Assembly: GCF_052324685.1 (NCBI RefSeq)
Contig: NW_027506905.1
Span: forward strand, 347,501 to 411,500
Direction: 5' to 3'
Source: Brachyhypopomus gauderio
Taxonomy: Eukaryota > Chordata > Actinopteri > Gymnotiformes > Hypopomidae
Length of the DNA: 64,000 bases
In this document: piece by piece, positions 1 through 12,000 of the stretch
Layout: each line of letters opens with the position of its first letter
Numbering within the stretch: position 1 is the first letter of the stretch
Translations under genes and position numbers: made by a program
The notes under the pieces: generated by a model
The model's input: only the letters and a program-made list of their open reading frames with translations
Told to the model about the DNA's origin: nothing
Databases searched by the model: none

Positions 1-2150
1 TCACAATCATCACTAACATCGGCACATGCATTTTAGTCCATAGTCCAACTGAACCCTTATTCATATTCTTATAAAGAGCACCACTTTGTGGACGATATGT
101 GAAACACACCTATCATAGTATTCAAACATGACTAAAATAATCTACAATATATTGCCAAAAGTATTTGCACACCTTCCTTGACTCACAAATGAGCTTAAGT
201 GACATCCAATTCCTAACCCATAGGGTTTAATATGACGTTGGTCCACCCTTTGCAGCTGCAACTCTTCTGGGAAGACTGTCCACAAGGTTTAGGAGTGTGT
301 TTATGGGGATTTTTGAGGTCACATACTAACGTTGGACGAGAAGGCTTGGGTCTCAGTATCCACTCGAATTAATCCCAAAGGTATTTTATCAGGTTGAGGT
401 CAGTTCATCCACACCAGACTCTGCCATCCATGTCTTTATGGACCTTGCTTTGTGCACTGGTGCACAGTCATGTTGTCATGTTAGAAGAGGAAGGGGCCAG
501 CTCCAAACTGCTCTCACAAAGTTGGGAGCATGGAATTGTCCAAAATGTCATTGGTATGCTGAAGCATTTAGAGATCCTTTCACTGGAACTAAGGGGCCAA
601 GCCCAGCTCCTGAAAAACAACCCCACACCATAATCCCCCCTCCACCAAACTTTATACTTGGCACAATGCAGTCAGACAAGTACCGTTCTCCTGGCAACCG
701 CCAAACCCAAACTCGTCCATCGGATTGCCAGAGAAGTGCGATTCGTCACTCCAGAGAACACATTTCCACTGCTCTAGAGTCCAGACAGAGTCTAGATACT
801 TTGAATCTGTTGAAGATCTTTTTATTATTTTAGTTAAAGAAGTGTGGAAAGTGTTTTTAAAAGCACAATCATGCACACATGCATAAAGTATTATGGCTTT
901 TCCTACAAATAAATAATATCATTTAAATTATAGCATTTAATAGTATTTAATTACATTCACCATTTTGATTTTGTCATTAATTTGTACATATTTATAGTTT
1001 AAACATAATTTATGTGGAATTAACTAAACATTTCAGTACTAAACAGATCAGTATTACTGAATGCTGTCAAAGCTTATGTGTTTATCTAATCACTTGCGAT
1101 CTTTGGTTTGTGTGTTTTGTGATGTGTCAAATAATAAACATCTTTTAATACTGCATACTTATTATTTGGAAATGTCATAATTGTGAAAAGAATTGTTTTG
1201 CTGTCAGTGGCACGTTAAGAAGAACTGTTAAAGTATAAACAATAGTTAAAGAGAAAATTGAAAAAACCTGCATTTGACCCTGTATTCAGTCATACATGCC
1301 AATAACTTTTTTTTTTTATCAGTTATTAATTAATATGGGCAATATTTAATTGAGCAGAAACCTGCGAATAGGAACAAAGAAATTGCATAAACATGGTGAG
1401 GCAGGAATGACATTTTCTTATGAATTTTGCACACAACCACTTAGATTTGCTCTATCCTACTACTAGTGTAGCTGTGTCCCAACCATCACAGCAGAACTCA
1501 GCAGAACCACTAGATTCATCAAGGCTACATCTGAGCATTATACTCGTGTCCCGATGACAAATAAGATGAGGAGATAAAAAGGTTGTGTGCCTGTGTGCAA
1601 AATGAATAACAACTTGAAGCCATGATGACTTAATTTCAAATGAGTTCTGTCAAAGGCTCCGGGACTATTCGCCATTTAAAGCAAAGCAAGAATAAACCTA
1701 AGAGGCGGTCATTATGAACTTTTGTTAGTGTCTTGTCATAATTTATGAAGAGGAAACGAGTGAAAAGGGAAGTAATTAGGAAGAAGTAAACAAGTGTGGA
1801 AAAAATACGTGTAATAAAAGTGAGCATGCACTTTTGCAAAGATCGTAATTTTAACTGTAGCCGAATACCTGAGTGAAATACAAAGCAAAGCTTTTAAAAT
1901 TTACACGTCACTATTTACCTTAGCTTATAAAAACTTTATTTAAAAAGACTACCTTCGGCATGGTTAGCCCAATGCATGTTAATTTTCTTGTTTTAAATTA
2001 TTAATGGTTTTAACAACAGTACTAATGTTCAATATTGCTGTTGGTCAAATTATTCATTGGTGGATAATTTAAATCTAAATGCTTATGGGCAAATACATGT
2101 CAGTATATTTAAAACTGTATTTGTATACTATATCTAATAAATACGGCCAG
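1..2150. other. AT-rich intergenic spacer upstream of zbtb37
   Basis: No open frame here resembles a protein and there are no recognisable exons. Apart from the Tc1 fragment at its start (separate entry), the sequence is AT-rich with simple A/T runs. In human the neighbouring gene on this side is the snoRNA host GAS5; I looked for C/D-box pairs (TGATGA with CTGA) and saw none convincing. Confidence 0.6.
142..790 (-). mobile_element. Tc1/mariner fragment, reversed, 5' part missing
   Basis: The left edge is the terminal repeat of a fish Tc1-like element (TACAATATATTGCCAAAAG). Inside, read on the minus strand, are fragments of the transposase C-terminal half: the second-Asp block with the FxHDxAPxH pattern near 440-480, the GxMVWGxFSGxGxGP block near 590-640, and the WSDESHFS first-Asp block near 735-760. 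It stops at about 790 before the helix-turn-helix part. Several frameshifts and a small internal deletion show it is dead. It belongs to the same family as the copies at 5270-6455 and 7352-9690. Confidence 0.85.
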
Positions 2151-2159
2151 AGAAGCAAA

Positions 2160-2834
2160 AATGAACAAGGGTTATAGCAAAAAAATGCAACCAAACTACA
2201 GCCCCTTACCCAACTGTGACATCGATACAAAGCATTATGGGAATATAAGTCCTCGTTTGTCAGCCGCTCTGTCTAGCGCTGCCACAGGAGGTGTGTGTAG
2301 AACTCCACTTCCCAGAATGCCCAGTGTTTTCTGTACATTGGCTCATTTCATACATGGGGAATATGAGAGCGGCGAAGAAATGGGAAGAAACAACGGGCGA
2401 TTAAGTGAAATTGTTGAGCAGTAAATACTTAATGGAGAAACGTTGATGCAACTCGATAAATGTTGTTCGTCAAAGGGAGAAGAAAGTGTGTTTTGTCGTG
2501 TCAATTTTCGTATTATTTTACGGTGACCGGGCAAGGCACCTCCCTGTAGCTAACACCGCCGGGCTGTAGGCTCCATCACCGCGCTGCAGTGTTCCAGTGG
2601 CCGACACGGTGCCACGCTGCTGCCGCACTACAGCGCCCTCGCCCACTACCATGGCACACGCTCACATAGGCGTCTCGAAGTAGCCCGATATCGCTTTTCA
2701 CTTAAATTAATCTATGCAACCGAGAATGGTAACTTTAGTCGCAAATAATCTTGTAACCGTTTTGGCAGCGAACTGCCTATTGTAGCCATAAACAAGTGCC
2801 GAACATTAGGGGCGCGATTTGTGATATTAAAAAG
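2160..2834 (+). promoter_or_regulatory. zbtb37: zbtb37 upstream region and non-coding first exon
   Basis: Base composition changes from AT-rich to GC/CpG-rich between about 2520 and 2690, upstream of the first coding exon. A strong 5' splice site (AAAG|GTAAGT) ends at 2834, and a matching pyrimidine-rich acceptor (ctcctctccag) ends at 3031. Together they define a 197-bp intron that separates a non-coding leader exon from the exon carrying the start codon. The exact transcription start is not visible and no TATA box was found. The splice sites are seen; promoter function is inferred. Confidence 0.5.
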
Positions 2835-3060
2835 GTAAGTGGAGTGAATTGTTGGTCATGTCAGATCCTGATTTAAAAAATGTTAAAAAGCGAAGGATTT
2901 TACACTTTAAAAACTTTATGCATACTGTTATCGTTTTCATTCGTCATTTTGTTAAATATATGTTAATAACTGTATTATATAGACTATTTATGCTTAACTG
3001 TTGGACCTTCACGAGGTTTTCTCCTCTCCAGCTTTCAGCGGCAGCGATAAGTCAGTCCGC

Positions 3061-6000
3061 ATGGACCGAGCAGGAAACATCCAGCTTGATATTCCGGACT
3101 TCAGCAACTCCGTTCTGTCCCACCTGAACCAGTTGCGCATGCAGGGCCGCCTGTGCGATATTGTGGTTAACGTACAGGGACAGAGTTTCCGCGCTCACAA
3201 AGTGGTCCTGGCCGCCAGTTCCCCATATTTCAGGGACCACATGTCACTCAGCGAGATGAGCACGGTGTCACTCACGGTAATCAGGAACCCTTGTGTGTTT
3301 GAGCAGCTCCTGTCTTTCTGCTACACCGGTCGCCTGTGTCTGCAGCTGGCTGACATCATTAGCTATCTGACGGCTGCTAGCTTCCTTCAGATGCAGCACA
3401 TTATCGACCGGTGCACCCAGATTTTGGAGGGCATTCACTTTAAGATAAGCCTGGCGGATGTGGAAGAGGAGCTGGCGGGAGGGCAGGCCCACAGGGGCAT
3501 GAGCCGAACCATGGAGGCCGAACGGGGCGGGGCTGTGCTGGGAGGGCCCCGCCCCCTCAGCCCCAGACACGGCGGTTCCAGGGTGATCACGCCCCATGGT
3601 GGTGCGGGGGGGGTCATGGACGTGCGAGAGGTCCGTGAGGTCAGTCCACCGGAGGAGTCCATGAGCCCGCAGATCGTGGAGCACAGCGGACTGGGTTCTG
3701 AGGTGGTGGGCTCGGGAAAAGAGCCCATACTGCGCATCAACCGGGCGGGCCAGTGGTACGTGGAGGCGGGGCCTGAGGCGGAGAGGGGAGGGGAGGAGAC
3801 GGTGCGCGTGGTGGAGAGTCTGCGGATCAAGACCGAACGCATGGAGGAGTGGATGGGGGCGGAGACTCAGGCATCAGCGGAGGAGGGGAGTGGGGCGGAG
3901 GAAGGGCCTACTGTGATGATTGACACCTCAGGACGCAGCACTCTGGTGCAGGAGGGCTTTGTCACGAGGGCTTCCAGAGCAAAGAGCTCTCAACCCTCCA
4001 GCAGCTTCAGCGAGTCCGAGAGGTGCGTGCTCAGGGGAGAGATGGTTTAAAAGCACTTAAAGCACTTAATGAAATATGAAAACAAGCTAGCGTTCAGTTA
4101 GTTGGCATGTTACAAGTGGCTTTGTGTTGAGGAAGTGGAAAAACTACTCTCTAGTAAACAAAAAAAAAATTGGTTGCTTGTAGAATATTACATAAATTCA
4201 TTAGTGATAAATTATGAATGTTGTTGATCCTTTAAGTGTGAAAAGGTGATGTTTTGTCCATGATATTAAGTCTAATGGTGTGATTGACTGAAATTTGAGA
4301 CACTTAAGAAGTTCCAGCTGGTGTTTTTTTCTGCATGTCTGGCAGGTTCAGCCCAACAGGAAGTGTAGTGGTGATGGCCGAGCGACCACGGGCCAAAAGT
4401 GAGTCTCCAGGAAGGGTGGACGACCAAAGGCACCCGACTTCTCAGGTACACCGACTCCACAAGACAAACGACACCAAATAAAATCAAGAGTGTTGGTCAG
4501 GACTTGGTGATGTATTTTGTCATAGTATCACAATGAACACTGATGAGGGTAATCTAGTCTTGTACTGTCACAACACTGCTCATGTTTAAGGTCCAAATGA
4601 AACTAATAGTGTTGCAAACTGCCGACAAAGTCAGTTTCCCTTGTTTTAAGGTGACTGTTCACAGTGTTTAGTAGAAAAGTGCTCTTGATAACCTGTTATG
4701 TAGGAAAGGTTTAGAAACAGGGATCTAACAGTAAAAATCTACCTTGAGATATACGTTTGTTTTTGGTGGTGGTGTTTAAATGTGTCTTAGTGTAGAACTG
4801 ACCTGCTAGTTGCTGTGGGCTGTGATAGCAGCTGTCAAACAATGTGGGATCTGTTATGTGCAGCTTGAAAACTGCAAGTGAATAGCATTCAGATAAAAAG
4901 GAAATGTATGCTAATGTCAGGGTGAGTGGACATTGTTTGGGATGTGATAAGGGATTGGTACCAACATTCAGAGATGGAGAGGTTTGTTAGAATTTGCTTG
5001 CTCAGTTATGAGTGTTGTCTAAGCTCTGCCCACAGGCTACACCTTTCACAGGGTTGAAGATTCTGAAATAAACCTGTGCTCTGCTTGCAAATTGGCCAGC
5101 AAATGTGCATTTTAGTGCTCAGCATAAATACATTTACAGGAATGTGCTTATCATTTTCAAAGATTTTAATGCATATACAGAAATAAAATCTTGTGGAACA
5201 AGAAGCTTATCAAAGCACTAGCATCCACTAGGGTGTTTCTGGCAGTGCATAATTCATAATTATCAGAATCTGTTGTTTTGATCACTTCCATGGCCTTCCA
5301 GGTGTATAAAGCCAGGTGTAAGCACTTAGGCATGCAGACTTGTTTTTACAAACATTTGTGATGGAATGGGTCGCTCTCAGGAGCTCAGTGAATTCCAGTG
5401 TGGAACTGTGATAGGACGCCACCTGTGCAACAAATCCAGTCGTGAAATTTCTCCTCTCCTAAATATTCCACAGTCAACTGTCAGCTGTATTATAAGAAAA
5501 TGGAAGTGTTGGGGAACAACAACAACTCAGACACGAAGTGGTAGGTCATGTAAACTGACGGAGCGGAGTCAGCAGATGTTGAAGCACATAGTGTGAAGTC
5601 AATCAATACAGACATCCAAACTTCATGTGGCCTTCAGATTAGCTCAAGAACAGTGTGCAGAGAGCTTCATGGAATGGGTTTTCATGGTCAAGCAACTGCA
5701 TCCAAGCCATACATCACCAAGTGCAGTGCAAAGCGTCGTATACAGTGGTGTAAAGCACACTGCCACTGGACTCTAGACCAGTGGAGATACGTTCTCTGGA
5801 GTGACTGATTGTCCTTCTCCATCTGGCAATCTGATGGACGAGTCTGGGTTTGCTGATTGCCAGGAGAACGGTACTTGTCTGCATTGTGCCAATTGTAAAG
5901 TTTGGTGGATGGGGGATTATGGTGTGGGGTTGTTTTTCAGGAGCTGGGCTTGGCCCCTTAGTTCCAGTGAGAGGAACTCTGAATGCTTCAGCATACCAAG

Positions 6001-9000
6001 ACATTTTGAACAATTCCATGCTCCCAACTTTGTGGTAACAGTTTGGAGCTGGCCCTTTCCTCTTCCAACATGACTGTGCACCAGTGCACAAAGCAAGGTC
6101 CATAAAGACATGGATGGCAGAGTCTAGTGTGGATGAACTTTACTGGCCTGCACAGAGTCCTGACCTCAACCCGATAGAACACCTTTGGGATGAATTAGAA
6201 TGGAGGCTGAGAGTCAGGCCTTCTTGTTCAATATCATTATGTGTCCTCACAAATTCGCTTCTGGAAGAATGGACAAAAATCCCCATAAACACACTCCTAA
6301 ACCTTGTGGACAGCCTTCCCAGAAAAAATTGAAGTTGTTCTAGCTGCAAAGGGTGGACCAATGTCATATTGAACCCTGTGGATTAGGAATGGGATGTCAC
6401 TTAAGCTCATATGTGAATCAAGGAAGGTGAGCGAATACTTTCAGCAATATAATGTAGCTTTCAAACATTTTATTTTAGTCTTAGTCTTTCAAAGTGTCTT
6501 TACTGTCTGAATTCTTGCCCTTTCTTCTATAGAGTTTCATTCTGTTTCTGTGTACATTTTGACACTGGTGTTCAGTGACTAAATATATGCTTTACTTAGA
6601 CCGAGAGTCTGTGTCTCCGATAATGCTCCATCTTTACCCCTTCGACCCTTAGTGTTGTTGGGCTGTGTACTGAAATCTCTTAAAATCACACGGCCAAATG
6701 CCTGTTGGTAGGCCTGTATTGTGTGGACTGTTGGAAGTCTGAAACAGTAAAGTTCTTTTGTCAGTGAGACTTTGCACAGCCTGTTACAGCTCAGTCTAAA
6801 AACTGGCCTTAAAGTGATTTTTGAGCAGTCGCCTCTTTGTCCAATATCCCATTCTTTATTCAGCAAGATGTCTTTGTTTTAACCCAGCTAGTCTCATCCT
6901 TGCAGAAGCTGAGGATATCTCTATCTTTAAATTATTATGGAAGGCATGATCTTACGAGCTACCCTGTGTAATACCCCCAATAATTTTATTACCCCTCAAT
7001 TATTGCCCTGGCTCTCGAGTTCCTTAATTTAAACCTCAAACTTTTTTCAGTGTAAGTTAGCTACTTACTTTCTTTCCAGAGACAGGTAGCTACTTTTGCT
7101 CTGTCGTCTTTCCCTGGGTTCTAGCTGTCTGATGGGTTCTAGCTGTCTGATGGGTTCTAGCTGTCTGATGACTGTGGTATCCATATTCTGCCAAGAGCAC
7201 ATACCCTCCACCAGAAGGTCTTTCTCTTGCTAACAATTTTGTTTGGTTTGGTCAAGCAACACAGCTTACAGTTCAGCATAGTCTCTCCTAAGCTCACGGA
7301 AGCCGGCAAGGTAGATTCTGCTTCATGCACTGACATTATCCCCACAAGATACACTGTATTGCCATAGGTATTTGCTCCTCTATGAACTTGAGTGCCATCC
7401 CATTCTTAATTCATAGGGTTTAATATGATGTCGACCCTTTGCAGCTATAACAGCTTCAACTCTTCTGGGAAGGCTTTCCACAAGGTTTAGGAGTGTGTTT
7501 ATGGGGATTTTTGACCATTCTTCCAGAAGTGTATTTGTGAGGCACTGATGCTGAACGAGAAGGCCTCACTTGCAGTCTCCACTCGAATTCATCCCAAAGG
7601 TGTTCTGTTGGGTTGATGTCAGGACTGTGCAGACCGGTCAAGTTCTTCCACACTAAACTCACTCATCCATGTCTTTATGGACCTTGCTTGTCCATGTCAT
7701 GTTGGAATAGGAATGGACCATCCACAAACTGTTCCCACAAAGTTGGGAGCATGAAATTATCCAAAATCTTTTGGTATGCTAAGAGTTCATTTCACTGGAA
7801 CTAGGGGCCAAGCCCAACAATCTTTACACTTGGCACAATGCAGTCAGACAAATTCCGTTCTCCTGGCAATGCCAAACCCAGACTCTTCCATCGGATTGCC
7901 AGACGGAGAAGCGTGATTGGTCACTCCAGAGAACAGGTCTCCATTGCTCTAGAGTCCAGTGTCGCCATTACATCCAGCACTGTGTTTTGTGCTTGGATGC
8001 AGCTGCTCAGCCATGGAAACTCATTCCATGAAGCTCTCTATGCACAGTTCTTGCTAATCTGAAGGCCACATGAAGTTTGGAGGTCCGTAGTGATTGATCT
8101 TGGAGTCCACTGTGCACAATGTGCCTCATCTGCTGACTCTGCTCTGTCGTTTCACGTGTCCAACCACTTCAGCAATGAGTTAGTCATTCACAATCACTTC
8201 CACTTTGTTATAATACCACTGACGGCTGACTGGAATATTTAGAAGCAGAGGTGGGTAGGAACGCGTTACATTTACTCCGTTACATTTACTCAAGTAGCTT
8301 TTTGGACAAAAATGTACTTGTAGGAGTAGTTTTAATATGAAAGACTTCTACTTTTACTTGAGTAAATATGTGGTGAGAAAAACGCGACTTTTACTCCGTT
8401 ACAATCGGATTTGTGCCGCGCGCTACCGTTACTTTCGTTTTGTAAATAATTCGTCTTTTCAGTGAGAAGACTGACCAACCTCTCGTCACCCGAGTACGAG
8501 TGACCAATCAAATGAAGCCGGTCAATCACGTGATCACATAAGCAAACTTTCTCCACCGTAGCAAGAAAGTGACAGAAAAACCTACCGAGCATCCCTGACC
8601 TCATACAGCCAATGTTTACATTACAAACGTGTAAAAGGACAGTTATATAATGCGCTGCAGGGTTGCCAAGTTTTCAAGATCATTTAGTGAGATTTAAACC
8701 GGGGTGGGGGTGGGGGTGGTGAACGTAAATTGTTGAGGGGGGGGTGTAAAATGGACACAAATTAAGTATTATATCGCGATCGATCGATCGCCAGAGCGAA
8801 CTAGTAACTCATTGAATCATAGATATGGATCAGAGGTAAATAAACTAGATTTTTTTCAGCATGAGAAATCGGATGTGTGGCGTGTAAGCGTGTGAAGACG
8901 GTCAAATGCGTGTGTCTCACGCTCAATGCTCAATGCGCTGCCAATTGTGTCTGCAAACGTGTGGACATTTCAGCCTACAAGAACTCAACATCAAATATGA

Positions 9001-12000
9001 GGAAACACAATGCGATAAGTTTGCTGTATGTATAATTTTGTGTAATGCTATATCTCTGAGGCATAACGTTTGTATGATGTAATTATTAAATGTAACGCAG
9101 TGCAATACTAAAAACCAGTTCTCACACTGATTGTACACACTAGCAATATAGGATGATTAAGTCTGCTACAAATTGATTCAGTTGGTGTCAAGTTGTAGCT
9201 ACACGTATTGGCTGACAGTCTCATCAGTTAGTGCCTTTGTGGAACACATTAAAGTTACATAGGCCTAATTAGGAACAAACAAAAATACATATTATTTATA
9301 ATAAATAATTTATATATATATTTATTTATAATAAATTATTTTTATCATTAAAAGTCATTGTTTCCCGTAATTCAATTTCCCATGATGTAATTTACTGACA
9401 CGAGACAGTACTCATGCATTTACTCACTACTTGAGTAGCTTTTAATCAAAATACTTTTTAAAATTTTACTCAAGTAAATTTTTGGGATGCATACTTTTAC
9501 TTTTACTTGAGTAACATTTGGTTCAAGTAACTGTACTTTTACTTGAGTAAAATTGTTGAATACTCTACCCACCTCTGTTTAGAAGCCAGGAAATTTCACG
9601 ACAGGACTTAATACACAGGTGATATCCTACCACACTGGAATTCACTGAGCTCCTGAGAGCGACCCATTGTTTCACAAATGTTTGTCGGAGCCGATATAAC
9701 TGCACTAAGGATGTATATCTTCACCACTAAGGTAGATTCGATACACATCTCGATACACTGTCACCGAAACGATATAACTGCGATACTCTGAAACCCCTTG
9801 TCGATACGATGCGATACAAATCACTCCTGTTCACGATATGATGCGATTCAAAATGATTTGATAACGATATGACTTATTATATGAGGATTCGGTTTGATAA
9901 ATGATCATTCGATACAGTTAGTTGAGGTTTGAGGATGTATTGGCCTAACCCATCAGTTTTCTTAACTCAATAGCACAATTCTACTTTACTCTCTAACAAT
10001 TTAAGGGATGTATGCATCTGGGGTGGGTTTCCTGAAATGTTCATAGCGCTTCGTAACCTTGTATGAAACATATGAGGTTAAGAAGTACTTAGCGCTAAGA
10101 ACGTTTCGGGAAACTCACCCCTGGTGTTTTCAATGGAGCAAAACCAATACATAATATAAAAAATTCACAATTCAGTATATTCAGACAGAGCATTAATTTA
10201 TTCAAGTGAATTATTCAGTTATTTTCTCCATCTATATTTATACAAAACGTTTAAAACATAAGATGAACAGTTTTTAAAAGTACTGTATTAACATAGTGAA
10301 AATTATGATCTGCAACACTACTGTCTGCTAGACTTATGAGGGGGTAGCGACTGCAGAGATGTCCTCACCGTGCCGTCTTTTCATGTGTATCGCCAGGTTC
10401 GTTGTGCTACTAACGTATTTGATAGCCCCACGGCATTGTTTGTAGATTGCGTGCGTCTTGTCAAGTTGACCACATTGCTTAAAAAATCCGAAATATTGCC
10501 ACACGTTTGATTTGTGTGTCTTTTTTGGTGCATTAAATATCTTTGTCGTTGCTAATGCTCTCGTTTCCCTCCATCTTTGTTGTGTACGTCTGCGTGTTTG
10601 CGTCAGTACCTGAGGACACGATGGTGCATTTATGTTGCCTCAAAAAAAAAGAAATCAATAAAAAGTATGTTGCCTCTGTAAATATGTTAGAATAAGGAAT
10701 AGATACTGGAAAACAAAACACCCGATTTAACCATGGTATTTGCCGATGCAAAAAGGCTAGAGGAGATGCACCGTAAATTCGCCCGCAAATTAAACCCGAT
10801 GCACGTTGAATCTACCGGTGCAGTCAAATCGCAGACATGTGTACCGAATCACCGATGTGAATCAGTGAATCTCCCTATCCCTAAACTGCACATGTTATAA
10901 TCTGCACATGCTGTGTGATCATATCTTTGGCACTTTTTTGTTTGTTTGTTTGTTTGTTTTTTGCAATTAGGGAAGGCACTCTGGTAATTGGTACCTGCTT
11001 CCGAGCTGTCATGGCCTCCAGTGAATTCATTTTAGCTTTTACCCCCTCTGCTCTTTTAAACACATGAAACACCACATTGGGTAACAGAGCCTTCCTATGA
11101 CTGCTGTTAGCAACAGTGCAATCACATGTTTTTATGTTGTCTACTTGCACCATGTTTGTCAGTCTCGTCTATCCCATTTCTCTGTAACTGTAAGAAAAAT
11201 ATTTGTGCCCATCTTCCTGTGACTCTATGAACTCACTAGAAGCTAAACAAGTTCTGATGAAGGGATTCCTTTTTTAGAGCTGGTGGTTTTTGCTCATTGG
11301 CACTAAGTTCTAAGTATTGGATATGATGATCTGACCACTGTGGTGGAAAGGTTAAACTGAGTGAGTGAGCAGTGTTTTGATGGGTCTCAGCATGGCATGT
11401 AGTTCCAAAGCGTGGCATTCATTGAACTGCACAACCTAATTCCTGGTTAAGATAGTGATGTTGAAAATATTCCATCACATTTACATTTATGGCATTTAGC
11501 AGACGCCCTTATCCAGAGCGACTTACATTTTTATCTCATTTTTATACAAGTGAGCAATTGAGGGTTAGGGCCTTGCTCAGGGGCACCTCAGTCATGGCCT
11601 CAGGTCTGGGAATCGAACCTGTGACCCTCCGGTCACAAGACCAGTTCCCTACCACCAGACCATGACTGGCCCATCACCACTAGCAGTCTGGATCCTCGGC
11701 AAACAGTATATTAGTAATATTATTATAAGCAGATGCAAAAGTGACACTCTTGGTTCTGGCTGTTTCTCCCGGCCAGGGGGAAGAACCTGCCGTGTTTGAC
11801 ATGGGCGGTTACGAGGAGTACCTGCGGGAGCAGGTGGGTGACCGCTGGTTCCGCTACAACCCTCGCCTCACCTGCATCTACTGCTGCAAGTCGTTCAACC
11901 AGAAGGGCAGCCTGGACCGACACATGCGTCTGCACATGGGCATCACACCCTTTGTGTGCCGCATGTGCGGTAAGAAGTACACGCGCAAGGACCAGCTGGA

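Larger units (their letters stand above)
9691..10870 (-). mobile_element. Probable ZBED/hAT-type transposon remnant
   Basis: Both ends carry related, imperfectly inverted sequence (TTCACCACTAAGGTAGATTC near 9718 and GATTCACTGATTCACATCGG read in reverse near 10860). The middle holds the start of a BED-finger transposase on the minus strand (separate entry). The repeated GATACGATGCGATAC sub-terminal sequence at 9770-9860 is like fish DNA transposons. Edges are approximate, and no target duplication was found because the left side abuts the truncated Tc1. Confidence 0.55.

Noticed and set aside
1-2834. gas5 snoRNA host gene expected next to zbtb37
   Set aside because: No convincing C/D-box snoRNA pairs were found by eye; it may lie outside the window or be diverged.
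11600-11660. Possible tRNA gene
   Set aside because: A- and B-box-like sequences are there, but the cloverleaf is incomplete and the tail plus target duplication identify a SINE.
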